Positions 1 through 8,597 of a stretch of 41,605 nt of DNA are shown in pieces (within the stretch, counting starts at the first letter, position 1; every line of letters begins with the position of its first letter). A model generated the notes under the pieces. That model was not told the origin of the DNA, did no database searches, and saw only the letters and a program-made list of their open reading frames with translations. The stretch covers positions 1 through 41,605 of the forward strand of contig JBHHXI010000004.1 of NCBI GenBank assembly GCA_046756945.1, given 5' to 3'. The position numbers and the translations under genes are program-made. This DNA is from JACZQZ01 sp046756945 (GTDB lineage: Bacteria; Pseudomonadota; Alphaproteobacteria; Rhodospirillales; 2-02-FULL-58-16).

Positions 1-7
1 CCCGGGC

Positions 8-1681
8 TCACGGCCCCGGCCCTTCGAGCAGGCTGCCGGCCGCGGCCCGCGCCTCGTCGGTCACCCGCGCGCCGGCCAGCATGCGCGCGATTTCTTCCTT
101 GCGCGCCGGCCTGGAAAGGGCGTCCACGGTGGTCGTCACGCCCCGTCCGGCCGCCAATTTGGAGACCCGCCAGTGGTGGGCGCCGCGCGCCGCCACCTGG
201 GGTGAATGGGTGACGACGAGCACCTGCCGGGTGTCCGCCAGCCTGGCCAGGCGCTCGCCCACGGCCGCCGCCACGGCGCCGCCGACGCCGGTATCGACCT
301 CGTCGAAGACGATGGTGGGAATCGGATCGGCGTCGGCCAGCACGACGCGAAGGGCCAGCATGAAGCGGGCCAGTTCGCCGCCCGAGGTGATGCGGTTCAG
401 CGGTCCCGCCGCCATGCCGGGATTGGTCGCCACCTGGAAGACGACGCTTTCGCACCCCTGTTCGCCCCAGTCTTCCTCGTCCAGGGGCCGCAGCTCCGTC
501 GAGAACGTGGCCTTGCCCAGCTTCAGGGGCTTGATCTCCCCGGCGACGGCGGGATCGAGCCGCGCCGCCGCCTGCCGGCGGGCGCCGCTCAACGCCCCGG
601 CCGCCTCGATGAACGCGGCGCGCGCCGCCTGCTCCTCGCGCTCCAGCCTTTCCAGGGCCGCGGCGCCGTCCTCCACCGCCGCCAGCTCGGCGGCCAGCTT
701 CTCATGCACCGCCGACAGGCCGTCCACGTCGGTGCCGTGCTTGCGGGCCAGCGCCCTGAGCGCGAACAGCCGTTCCTCCACCGCCTCCAGGGCGCGCCCG
801 TCGAGGTCGATCCCGGCGGCCGCCTTTTCGACAAGGGCCGTGCCCTCGGCGGCCTCCGCCGCGGCGCGCCCGAAGGCGGCGATGGCCGCGTCCAGGCGTC
901 CGCCGGCCTTTTCCGCCACCCGCTCCAGATGCCTGAGGGCGCGCCGGAGCGCGGCCTCGACGCCGGGGCCTTCGCCGAGCGCCTCCGTCGCCTGGTTCAT
1001 CGCCTCGAGCAGCTTTTCCGCGTGCATCATCACCGCCCGCTGGCCGGCCAGCGCCGCCTCCTCGTCCGCTTTGGGATCGAGGGCCGCCAGTTCCCCGGTG
1101 GCGTGACGCAGGAAGTCCTCCTCTGCCCGCGCCGCCTCCCACGCCGCCGCGGCCGCGGCCCGGGCCTGGCCGGCCCGGCGCCAGTTCCGGCGGGCCTCGC
1201 CGACGCCCGCCACCAGGGACTCCAGGTCCCCGTAGGCATCGAGCAGGGCGCGGTGGTTGGCCGGGTCGAGGAGGCGCTGGCTCTCGAACTGCCCGTGCAC
1301 TTCGGCCAGGCTTTCGGCGCAGCGCCGCAGCAGCGCCACGCTCACCGGCTGGTCGTTGACGAAGGCCCGCGAGCGGCCGTCGGCGCCGAGCACCCGGCGC
1401 AGGAGCAGGGTCCCGTCGGCGCCGCCGATGCCGTGTTCTTCCAGGAGTCCCCCGGCGGCATGGCCGGCGGCGACGGCGAACTCCGCCGTGACCACGGCCT
1501 GCCTGGCGCCGGGGCGGACCAGGCGGTTGTCGGCGCGCGCGCCCAGGGCCAGTCCCAGGGCGTCCAGCAGAATGGATTTTCCGGCCCCCGTTTCGCCGGT
1601 GAGCACGCACAAACCGGGATGGAAGGTGAGGTCCAGGCGGCCTATGAGGACGACGTCGCGGATCGACAGAGTGCGCAGCAT
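8..1681 (-). CDS. recN: DNA repair ATPase RecN
   Basis: RecN is an SMC-like ATPase that acts in recombinational repair of double-strand breaks. The 557-residue product matches the usual family length. It shows an N-terminal Walker A motif (TGETGAGKS), a long Ala/Glu/Arg-rich coiled-coil middle, an ABC signature (LNRITSGGELARF) and a Walker B motif (IVFDEVDTGVGG). I chose the ATG at 1681 because the protein then begins MLRTLSIRDVVLIGRL, the typical RecN N-terminus. An in-frame start at 1747 would add 22 non-conserved residues and overlap bamD. It is the last gene of the dcw run in this window and starts 13 bp after the bamD stop, so it is probably co-transcribed with bamD. The stop codon lies 8 bases from the window edge. 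Identification is firm. Confidence 0.95.
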   Translation of the reverse strand: MLRTLSIRDVVLIGRLDLTFHPGLCVLTGETGAGKSILLDALGLALGARADNRLVRPGARQAVVTAEFAVAAGHAAGGLLEEHGIGGADGTLLLRRVLGADGRSRAFVNDQPVSVALLRRCAESLAEVHGQFESQRLLDPANHRALLDAYGDLESLVAGVGEARRNWRRAGQARAAAAAAWEAARAEEDFLRHATGELAALDPKADEEAALAGQRAVMMHAEKLLEAMNQATEALGEGPGVEAALRRALRHLERVAEKAGGRLDAAIAAFGRAAAEAAEGTALVEKAAAGIDLDGRALEAVEERLFALRALARKHGTDVDGLSAVHEKLAAELAAVEDGAAALERLEREEQAARAAFIEAAGALSGARRQAAARLDPAVAGEIKPLKLGKATFSTELRPLDEEDWGEQGCESVVFQVATNPGMAAGPLNRITSGGELARFMLALRVVLADADPIPTIVFDEVDTGVGGAVAAAVGERLARLADTRQVLVVTHSPQVAARGAHHWRVSKLAAGRGVTTTVDALSRPARKEEIARMLAGARVTDEARAAAGSLLEGPGP

Positions 1682-1694
1682 TCCACCCGTCCGG

Positions 1695-2549
1695 CTACCA
1701 GAACTTGTACCACGGTTCCTTTGCCTTTTTCCTCTCCCGGGACGCATTTTCCTCCATGAGATCGTAGGAATCGATGTACCACTCGCTGCCCGGGAAGTTG
1801 TGGCCCAGCACGGCGGCCGTCTTGCGCGCCTCGTCGTCGATGCCGAGGGCGCGAAAGGCCTCGGTCAGGCGGTGCAGCGCCTCGGGCACGTGGGTCGTGG
1901 TCTGGTAATTCTCGATGACCGCCTTGAACCGGTTGATGGCCGCCGCGTAATGGCCCTGGCGCAGATAATAGCGGCCGATCTCCATCTCCTTTCCGGCAAG
2001 GTGGTCATGGGTCAGGTCGATCTTGATCTTGGCGGCGCGCGCATACTTGCTTTCGGGATACCGGGAAACCAGCTGGTTCAGCGTCTTCAGGGCATACTCG
2101 GTCATCTTCTGGTCGCGGCTCACGTCCGAGATCTGTTCGTAGAAACTAAGCCCCTTCAGGTAATAGGCGTACGGAACGTCGCGGTTGGACGGGTGCAGCT
2201 GGATAAAGCGGTCCAGCGCAACAATGGCGTCTTCGTAGTCGTTCTGCTGGTAAAACGCGTAGGCGGACATCAACTGGGCCCGGGTCGCCCAGGTCGAGTA
2301 GGGGTGCTGGCGCTCGACCTCGTCGAACAGGGCGGCCGCGGCCCGGTAATCCTTGGCCTCGAGGGTATCCATCGCCTCGTTGTAGAGGGCTTCCACGGGG
2401 CGTTCGACGTACTCGTCCTCCGCCGTGCCCGCACACGCCGCCAGGAGAACGACGCCCAGGACCGCCGCCAGTCTGGCGAACGGGGGGAAACGGCACGGCG
2501 CGGCGGCATTCCCGCCCCCGGCCGGAAAAATACGCAAGTCCGGATTCAT
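1695..2549 (-). CDS. bamD: Outer membrane assembly lipoprotein BamD
   Basis: BamD is the TPR lipoprotein of the BAM complex, which inserts beta-barrel proteins into the outer membrane from the periplasmic face. The 284-residue product has a hydrophobic segment ending in a lipobox (LLAAC, Cys39). Tandem TPR-like helices follow, including the family's YNEAMDTLEAKDYRAA and HPYSTWA regions. The ATG at 2549 gives a rather long n-region before the lipobox. The bases just upstream carry no clear Shine-Dalgarno sequence, but they do carry a strong extended -10 box (see the promoter entry), so a leaderless message or a later start is possible. It lies between lpxC (125 bp gap) and recN (13 bp gap), the standard alphaproteobacterial order. 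Confidence 0.93.
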   Translation of the reverse strand: MNPDLRIFPAGGGNAAAPCRFPPFARLAAVLGVVLLAACAGTAEDEYVERPVEALYNEAMDTLEAKDYRAAAALFDEVERQHPYSTWATRAQLMSAYAFYQQNDYEDAIVALDRFIQLHPSNRDVPYAYYLKGLSFYEQISDVSRDQKMTEYALKTLNQLVSRYPESKYARAAKIKIDLTHDHLAGKEMEIGRYYLRQGHYAAAINRFKAVIENYQTTTHVPEALHRLTEAFRALGIDDEARKTAAVLGHNFPGSEWYIDSYDLMEENASRERKKAKEPWYKFW

Positions 2550-2557
2550 ACCGCCGG

Positions 2558-2588
2558 ATTATATCACGGTGGCACGGACTCTGTACAA
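2558..2588 (-). promoter_or_regulatory. Predicted bamD promoter with extended -10
   Basis: On the minus strand a perfect extended -10 (TGATATAAT, hexamer at 2558-2563) is preceded by TTGTAC at 2583-2588. The 19-nt spacer is long but tolerable with a TGn extension. The predicted start of transcription is about 2551, only about 2 nt before the annotated bamD ATG. This would give bamD-recN transcription separate from lpxC. Confidence 0.5.
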
Positions 2589-2674
2589 GTTCGTGGCCGA
2601 CGTGCGGGCCGCGATGGGTGGGGGAATTCGACGGTAAACCGGAAAAGAACGGGGGGAGGCGGGCGGACGCCGGT

Positions 2675-3670
2675 TCACATCGGCGCGGTCGCGGCCACGG
2701 CCACGGCCGGCTCGTCGGCCCAGGCGCCGTCCACGGGCTGCGCGTCGACGGCGCCGGCGCCCGGCACGTCGTAACACCAGGCATCCGCATCGGCGAACAG
2801 GGCGCGCAGGAGCCGGTTGGTGATGGCATGCCCCGAACGGACGCCGTGAAAATGGCCGATGATGGGGGCGCCGGCCAGATAGAGATCGCCGACGGCGTCG
2901 AGGACCTTGTGGCGGACGAATTCGTCCTTGTAGCGCAGGCCGCCTTCGTTGAGGACCTTGTCGCCGCTGACCACCACGGCGTTGTCCAGGGACCCGCCCT
3001 GGGCCAGTCCCTCGGCCCTCAGCCGTTCGACCTCGTGCAGGAAGCCAAAGGTCCGGGCGGGGGCGAGCTCTTTCTTGAAGTTGCCGTTGATGAGGCCGAT
3101 GGAAATGGTTTGCCGGGAAACGGCGGCGCAGCTGAATTCGATCTCGAAGCCGAGGGAGAACCCGGTGCCGGGCGTAAGCGAGGCAAAGTGTTTGCCTTCG
3201 TCGATCACGACCGCCTTGCGCACGCGGATGACGCGGAGCGGCGCCGCCTGTGCGACGACGCCCGCGCGTTCGACGAGGGCGACGAAGGGCGCCGCGCTGC
3301 CGTCCATGATCGGCACCTCGGGACCGCTGAGGTCGACAACGGCATTGTCGACGCCGCAGCCGCGCAGGGCCGCCATCAGGTGCTCGACGGTGCTGACCGT
3401 CGCGCCGTCTTCGTTGCCCACGGTGGTGGACATCCGGGTATCGGTCACCCGGTCCCAGGTCGCCGGAATCACGGAGCCGCCGGCGATGTCCGTGCGCCGG
3501 AATACGATTCCGCTCCCGGCCTCGCCCGGGCGCAGCGTCATCGACACCATGTCGCCGCGGTGCAGGGCAATGCCGGTGCACTCGACCGGACCTTTAAGGG
3601 TCCTCTGGTGGATGACTTTCCTGCCGTTGAATTTCGCAGCCGGTCTGCGACTGCCGCGTGAAACCCCCAT
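2675..3670 (-). CDS. lpxC: UDP-3-O-acyl-N-acetylglucosamine deacetylase LpxC
   Basis: LpxC is the zinc deacetylase that catalyses the committed step of lipid A synthesis in the cytoplasm. The 331-residue protein carries the family's zinc and catalytic motifs: EHLMAAL (Glu96, His97), HKVLD (His254, Asp258) and SGHAITN (His281). The start at 3670 leaves about 20 basic residues before the conserved QRTLKGPVECTGIALHRG core. This is slightly longer than in E. coli but usual for alphaproteobacteria, although a later start cannot be excluded. It lies downstream of ftsZ with a 169-bp gap containing a hairpin, so it may have its own promoter or be partly insulated from ftsZ. Confidence 0.95.
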   Translation of the reverse strand: MGVSRGSRRPAAKFNGRKVIHQRTLKGPVECTGIALHRGDMVSMTLRPGEAGSGIVFRRTDIAGGSVIPATWDRVTDTRMSTTVGNEDGATVSTVEHLMAALRGCGVDNAVVDLSGPEVPIMDGSAAPFVALVERAGVVAQAAPLRVIRVRKAVVIDEGKHFASLTPGTGFSLGFEIEFSCAAVSRQTISIGLINGNFKKELAPARTFGFLHEVERLRAEGLAQGGSLDNAVVVSGDKVLNEGGLRYKDEFVRHKVLDAVGDLYLAGAPIIGHFHGVRSGHAITNRLLRALFADADAWCYDVPGAGAVDAQPVDGAWADEPAVAVAATAPM

Positions 3671-3752
3671 CTTCCCCCACTAAAATTCCTTGGTCAGGCT
3701 TGACCTCTCCGGCAACGGCCCACCTCCCCTTGGGCGCATTCCGGTGGAAGAA

Positions 3753-3789
3753 TGCCCCGGGGATGTCTTTACCAACATCGCCCGGGGCA
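3753..3789 (-). terminator. Strong hairpin between ftsZ and lpxC
   Basis: A near-perfect inverted repeat (TGCCCCGGGGATG at 3753-3765 against CATCGCCCGGGGCA at 3776-3789) forms 13 paired bases with one bulged C around a 10-nt loop. Read along ftsZ transcription, it is followed by only a pyrimidine-rich TTCTTCC tail, not a T-run. It could be a weak terminator, an attenuator or an RNA processing/stability structure that lowers lpxC expression relative to ftsZ. The structure is clear but its role is inferred. Confidence 0.4.
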
Positions 3790-3839
3790 CTCAAATCAAC
3801 ATTTGTTACGAATTGTTACGCCAACTCAGGGCCTTACCG

Positions 3840-5429
3840 TCAGTTTGCCTGGCGGCGCAGGAAGGCCGGGATATCGAGCAGGTCTTCTTCGGCCTGGGCC
3901 ACGGCCACGCGCTCGGCGGAATCGAGTCCGCCAAGCCGGCCGCGGTCCCCGGTTGGGTGTTTTTGCGCCGCCCCGTCCCCGTCGACCAGGGCGGCCCTGG
4001 CGCTTTTGGCGGCACGGCCGGTACCGGTGACCCGTTCGAAAAGGGTCGGTCCCCTGTCCCGCAACGGCCGCCTGGCGGGCGGCTCCGCCGGCGCCGGCGC
4101 CTGCGCCGCCGGCGGGGAAACCGCGGGCTTGTCGGCATCGCCGCCCGAGGGTTCGGCCGGCGGCGGGATGAAGATGTCGGTCGAGCCAAGGGCCGGCGTG
4201 GCGGCAGGACGCATCGCGGTTTCGCCGGCGGCGGCCTTGTCCGCGGCAGGCGCCGGGGCCGCCGGTTTCTCCGGTGCCGGCCCGGGGGTCCCGGCCACGC
4301 TGGCGGCCGGTTCCGTGGCGGCCGCGGCCGGCGGAACCATCTTCACCACCGTCGCCGACTTGTGCTCGGGCGCCTCGGCGTCCGGCTTCCGGGCCGGCGA
4401 TGGAACGTCCCTGCCGACCACGCTGAGCACGGCGGGGGCGGGTCGCACCGCGGCCTGGGCGTCGATTCCGGTGGCCACCACCGAGACCCGCATCTTGCCT
4501 TCCATGTCCTCGGAGAAGGTGGAACCGAAGACGATGTAGCCTTCGTTGTCCACTTCGGCGCGGATCCGGTTGGCCGCCTCGTCGACTTCGAACAGTGTCA
4601 TGTCGAGCCCGCCGGTGATGTTGATGAGGATGCCTTTCGCCCCCTTCATCGACGTGTCGTCGAGCAGCGGGTTGGAGATGGCGGCCTCGGCGGCGTCGAG
4701 GGCGCGCCTCTCGCCATCGGCCTCGCCGGTGCCCATCATCGCCTTGCCCATTTCGCTCATGACCGAGCGGATGTCGGCGAAGTCCAGGTTGATCAGGCCC
4801 GGCATGACGATGAGGTCGGTGACCCCGCGCACCCCCGAATACAGGACCTCGTCCGCCATGCTGAAGGCGTCGGCGAAGGTGGTCTTCTCGTTGGCGACGC
4901 GGAACAGGTTCTGGTTGGGAATGATGATCAGGGTATCGACGAACTGCTCAAGCTCCTCGATCCCGGCCTCGGCCACCTTCATGCGGTGGACGCCCTCGAA
5001 ATGGAAGGGCTTGGTCACCACGCCGACGGTGAGGATGCCGTGTTCGCGCGCGGCACGGGCGATCACCGGGGCGGCGCCCGTCCCGGTACCGCCGCCCATG
5101 CCGGCGGCGACGAATACCATGTTGGAGTCCTTGAGCCGTTCGACGATCTCCTCCATGGTCTCCTCGGCGGCGGCGCGCCCGACGTCGGGACGCGACCCGG
5201 CTCCCAGGCCCCGGGTGATGGTGGTGCCCATCTGAATGCGGCTGTCGGTGCGCGCCTGGGCCAGCGCCTGGGCGTCGGTGTTGGCGACGACGAAATCCAC
5301 GCCCTCCAGTTCGGACTCGATCATGTTGTTGACGGCATTGCCGCCGCCGCCGCCGACGCCGAGGACGGTAATCCGCGGTTTCAGGTCGGGTGTGTCGTTG
5401 TTGCTTGGTACACTCAGGTTGATGGTCAT
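3840..5429 (-). CDS. ftsZ: Cell division GTPase FtsZ
   Basis: FtsZ is the tubulin-like GTPase that polymerises into the Z ring at mid-cell. The 529-residue protein has the GTP-binding signature GGGTGTG (residues 112-118) and the T7 synergy loop NLDFAD (214-219). A long Ala/Pro-rich linker (from about residue 325) leads to a conserved C-terminal peptide (DIPAFLRRQ, last 16 residues) that binds FtsA. The long linker is typical of alphaproteobacterial FtsZ, whose total length is well above the 383 residues of E. coli. The start at 5429 follows a strong ribosome site (GGAGGAAGAC before ATG). It lies downstream of ftsA with a 114-bp gap, long for this cluster, which suggests an additional ftsZ promoter there. 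Confidence 0.98.
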   Translation of the reverse strand: MTINLSVPSNNDTPDLKPRITVLGVGGGGGNAVNNMIESELEGVDFVVANTDAQALAQARTDSRIQMGTTITRGLGAGSRPDVGRAAAEETMEEIVERLKDSNMVFVAAGMGGGTGTGAAPVIARAAREHGILTVGVVTKPFHFEGVHRMKVAEAGIEELEQFVDTLIIIPNQNLFRVANEKTTFADAFSMADEVLYSGVRGVTDLIVMPGLINLDFADIRSVMSEMGKAMMGTGEADGERRALDAAEAAISNPLLDDTSMKGAKGILINITGGLDMTLFEVDEAANRIRAEVDNEGYIVFGSTFSEDMEGKMRVSVVATGIDAQAAVRPAPAVLSVVGRDVPSPARKPDAEAPEHKSATVVKMVPPAAAATEPAASVAGTPGPAPEKPAAPAPAADKAAAGETAMRPAATPALGSTDIFIPPPAEPSGGDADKPAVSPPAAQAPAPAEPPARRPLRDRGPTLFERVTGTGRAAKSARAALVDGDGAAQKHPTGDRGRLGGLDSAERVAVAQAEEDLLDIPAFLRRQAN

Positions 5430-5543
5430 GTCTTCCTCCGGATTGCAACCAAAACCAGTTCCATTCGTGAATGACGTGGGCAGACCCTCCCCGGCGGTCC
5501 TGGGCCGTTCGCAGGCTTTGCCTGTGAATCACCCGTGCACGTT

Positions 5544-6815
5544 TTAAAAGTTCTCACGGATCCACTGGCCGAACCGGTCGAGGCGACCGCTCGGCTCCTC
5601 CATGGGGCGGTAGGTCCCACCGGACCCTTCCGCCCGATTGTTGATGGCATAGTTCAAGAGCCCGGCGCAGGTGGCGAAGGCCGGGCCGGTAACGGCCTCG
5701 GCCAGCCCGTCGACGGGCGCCGGCCGGCCCATGCGGACCTGCTTGTCCAGGATCATGCCGGCGAGTTCGCGCGTTCCGGACAACTGGCTGGCGCCGCCGG
5801 CAAGCACCACGCGGCGGCCGGCGATGCCGTCGAAGCCGGCGGCCTCGAGGCGGGCGCGCACCATTTCGAAGGTCTCCTCCAGGCGCGGCCGGATGATTCC
5901 CACCAGCATGGAACGGGGTACCTGGTTGGGTTCGGACCCGCCGTCCTCGCCGATCAGGGGCACCTTGATGATCTCGCGGTCATCCGACGGCGAGGGCATG
6001 GCGCTGCCGTACAGGGTCTTCATGCGCTCGGCGCTGCCGAGCGGCGTCGACAGGCCGCGGGCGATGTCGTTGGTCACATGGCATCCGCCCAGGGGCACGC
6101 TGTCGGTGTAGGTCAGTTCGCCGTCGAAGAACACGGCGATGGACGTGGTGCCGCCGCCCATGTCGATATGGGTCACGCCCAGGTTTTTCTCGTCCTCGAC
6201 CAGGCAGGCGAGGGCCGAGGCGTAGGGCGAGACCACCTTGCTCTCGATCTCCAGGTGACAGCGGGCGACGGACGTCTCCAGGGTGCGCACGGCGCCGGCG
6301 GCGGCGCTGACGACATGCATGTTCACGCCCAGGCGCTGGCCAAACATGCCGCGCGGGTCGCGCACGCCGCGGCTGCCGTCGACACTGTAGCCGACGGGGA
6401 TGGCGTGGATGACCACGTGGTTCGGCGGCTGCCGGCGCAGCAGGCTCCCGGGGTCGAGGATGCGGCGCACGTCGGCGTCTCCGATCTCGTGCCCGGCGAC
6501 GGAAACCTCATAGGCGATGAGCCGGGATTCCGGAGTCCCGACCGACACGTTCACGATCACCCGGTGGATGTTCTCTCCGGCCATGTGCTCGGCCGCTTCG
6601 ACGGTCGCCCGGATGGCCGCCTCGGCGGCGTCCATGCCGACGATGGCGCCCGAGCGCAGCCCGCGGGAGACCTGGTGCCCGATGCCGACCACCCGCATCG
6701 CCCCGTCACCATCGGCGCGGGCGATGAAGCAGCACACCTTCGTGGTGCCCACGTCCAGGGCCACGATCAGGCCGCTGCGGCTTTTCGATTGGGTCGCGCC
6801 ATTTTCCATGGTCAT
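5544..6815 (-). CDS. ftsA: Cell division protein FtsA
   Basis: FtsA is the actin-like ATPase that tethers FtsZ filaments to the inner membrane. The 423-residue protein shows the actin-fold phosphate loops (VALDVGTTKVCCF near the N-terminus and THIDMGGGTTSIAVF near mid-protein) and an adenosine motif (VVLAGGASQLSG). It ends in an amphipathic C-terminal helix (RLDRFGQWIRENF) that serves as membrane anchor. ATG codons at 6815 and 6809 are both possible starts. It follows ftsQ by 31 bp and precedes ftsZ. Confidence 0.97.
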   Translation of the reverse strand: MTMENGATQSKSRSGLIVALDVGTTKVCCFIARADGDGAMRVVGIGHQVSRGLRSGAIVGMDAAEAAIRATVEAAEHMAGENIHRVIVNVSVGTPESRLIAYEVSVAGHEIGDADVRRILDPGSLLRRQPPNHVVIHAIPVGYSVDGSRGVRDPRGMFGQRLGVNMHVVSAAAGAVRTLETSVARCHLEIESKVVSPYASALACLVEDEKNLGVTHIDMGGGTTSIAVFFDGELTYTDSVPLGGCHVTNDIARGLSTPLGSAERMKTLYGSAMPSPSDDREIIKVPLIGEDGGSEPNQVPRSMLVGIIRPRLEETFEMVRARLEAAGFDGIAGRRVVLAGGASQLSGTRELAGMILDKQVRMGRPAPVDGLAEAVTGPAFATCAGLLNYAINNRAEGSGGTYRPMEEPSGRLDRFGQWIRENF

Positions 6816-6846
6816 CGGCTTTCGTGTCTGCTCCTGTCTTTTCGGC

Positions 6847-7695
6847 TCAGGTTTCCCGGCCCGGGGCCGCGCCCGAGCCTGCCGGCCACGGGGATCTGCG
6901 AAGGATCAGGCGGCCGGGCAGGCGTAAATCCAGGACCCGGACTTCCGGCGCCAGCACCCGATGGGTGCGTTCGTACTCGGCCAGGCGGGCCCACGCCGAC
7001 GCCGCGTTCTCTTCGGGCAGGCGGACGTCGATGCCGTTGTGAAAGCGCACGTTCCAGCGCCGTTTGCCGACCCGCACGGCCGCCTTGACCCGGGGCACCA
7101 GTTGGGGCTGGGTCTCCAGGACCTGGAGGATATCGGCGGCGTGGGCGGCGGCGTCCTCGCCGACCACCAGCGGCAGATCGGAGAAGCGCTCCAGGCCGTC
7201 CTTGAGGATCACCGCGCCCTCGCCGTCGATGAGGGCGAAACGCCCCCGGTTCTGCCACAGGGCGAGGGGGCGGCGCTCGACGATGCGCAGGACAACGGTG
7301 TCGGGCAGTATCCGCTCCACCGACGCCGAGTATATCCAGGGCAGCGCCTCCACCCGCCGCCTGGCGGCGCCGAGGTCGAAGGCAAGAATCGGCGCCCCCC
7401 GCGTCAATCCGACCGCGGCAAGCAGGTCCGCCTTCGAGGTTTCCCGCCGCCCGATGACCAGGACCTCCTGGACCGTGAAGTTCAGCTTTGCCGATCCGGT
7501 GATGACCGTCCGTTCGAGGCGTTCGGCCATGCGCGCCACGAGGCCGCCCTGCCACAGCCACCATCCGCCGCCGGCGCCGGCCGCCACGATCAGCGCCGCG
7601 GCGCCGGCAAGCGTCGCCCGGCTGCGCCATAGCGGGGTGACCCGGCGCCGGGGCTGGCCGCGCCTGCCGAACCTTGGTGTTTTCGGAATTCTCAT
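6847..7695 (-). CDS. ftsQ: Cell division protein FtsQ
   Basis: FtsQ is the bitopic divisome scaffold that links early Z-ring proteins to the FtsL/FtsI/FtsW synthase. The 282-residue protein has a basic cytoplasmic N-terminus (MRIPKTPRFGRRGQPRRR) and one membrane span at about residues 27-50. A periplasmic POTRA domain (VQEVLVIGRRETSKADLLAAV) follows, then the beta-rich FtsQ domain. I set the start at 7695 because this ATG overlaps the ddl stop codon (ATGA) and gives the expected N-terminus. The frame stays open far upstream only because of GC bias. Confidence 0.95.
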   Translation of the reverse strand: MRIPKTPRFGRRGQPRRRVTPLWRSRATLAGAAALIVAAGAGGGWWLWQGGLVARMAERLERTVITGSAKLNFTVQEVLVIGRRETSKADLLAAVGLTRGAPILAFDLGAARRRVEALPWIYSASVERILPDTVVLRIVERRPLALWQNRGRFALIDGEGAVILKDGLERFSDLPLVVGEDAAAHAADILQVLETQPQLVPRVKAAVRVGKRRWNVRFHNGIDVRLPEENAASAWARLAEYERTHRVLAPEVRVLDLRLPGRLILRRSPWPAGSGAAPGRET

Positions 7696-8597
7696 GGGTC
7701 GCACTCCACGTTTTCCACCATCCAGCCCACCAGGTCTTCGAAGGACAGGCCGACATGGGCCGCCTGCTCGGGCACCAGCGAGGTATGGGTCATGCCGGGC
7801 TGGGTGTTGATCTCGAGCAGGTAGGCGGTTTCGCCGTCGTAGCGCAGGTCGGCCCTGGACACGCCGCGGCACCCCAGCGCCTGGTGGGCGAGGGCCGAGA
7901 GGCGCATGACCTCGTCGTAGACCGCCGGCTCGAGGGGCGCCGGAATCAGGTGCGCCGAGCCGCCTTCCGCGTACTTGGCGTCGTAGTCGTAGAAGCCGCG
8001 GTCGGTCGTGATCTCGGTCACGGCCAGCGCCTTGTCGCCCATCACGGCCACGGTCAGCTCCTTGCCGGGGACGAAACGTTCGACCATCACCTCTTCGCCA
8101 AACGGCCAGTTCGCATCCGTGAACGGGGGGTTGTTGTCGCCCTCGAGGACGATGGTGACACCGACGCTGGAGCCCTCGTTCAAGGGCTTGACGACATAGG
8201 GACGCGCCATGACGTCGCCCCGGACGACGTCGTCCCGGCGGACGATCCTGTGCTCGGCCACGGGGATGCCGGCGGCGGTGAACAGGCGCTTGGCCATGGG
8301 TTTGTCCATGGCCAGGGCGGAGGCCAGCAGTCCGGAATGGGTATAGGGAATTTCCAGGATGTTGAGCAGGCCCTGCACGCAGCCGTCCTCGCCGTAACGC
8401 CCGTGCAGGGCGTTGAACACGGCGTCGGGGCGCGGATACAGGCGCGTCATAAGCGACCCCATGTCCCGTTGCACGTCGATGGGGGTGACCCGGTAACCGG
8501 TCTTCTGCAGGGCCCTGGCGACGGCGGCGCCGCTGACCAGGGAGACCTCGCGCTCGGCGGACCAGCCGCCCATGAGAACCGCCACGTGCCGGCTCAT
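7692..8597 (-). CDS. ddl: D-alanine--D-alanine ligase
   Basis: Ddl is a cytoplasmic ATP-grasp ligase that makes the D-Ala-D-Ala dipeptide used by MurF. The 301-residue protein starts MSRHVAVLMGGWSAEREVSLVSG, the classic Ddl N-terminus. It contains FNALHGRYGEDG, the ATP-grasp segment PYVVKPLNEGSSVGV, SRADLRYD and the metal-binding region EINTQPGMTHTSL. The ATG at 8597 overlaps the murB stop (ATGA), and its own stop overlaps the ftsQ start. The size and position correspond to DdlB-type enzymes of dcw clusters. Confidence 0.96.
   Translation of the reverse strand: MSRHVAVLMGGWSAEREVSLVSGAAVARALQKTGYRVTPIDVQRDMGSLMTRLYPRPDAVFNALHGRYGEDGCVQGLLNILEIPYTHSGLLASALAMDKPMAKRLFTAAGIPVAEHRIVRRDDVVRGDVMARPYVVKPLNEGSSVGVTIVLEGDNNPPFTDANWPFGEEVMVERFVPGKELTVAVMGDKALAVTEITTDRGFYDYDAKYAEGGSAHLIPAPLEPAVYDEVMRLSALAHQALGCRGVSRADLRYDGETAYLLEINTQPGMTHTSLVPEQAAHVGLSFEDLVGWMVENVECDP

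Noticed and set aside
5535..7088. Long plus-strand frames opposite ftsA/ftsQ and similar ones opposite murC and murG
   Set aside because: All are shadows of conserved minus-strand dcw genes with no motifs and implausible composition.
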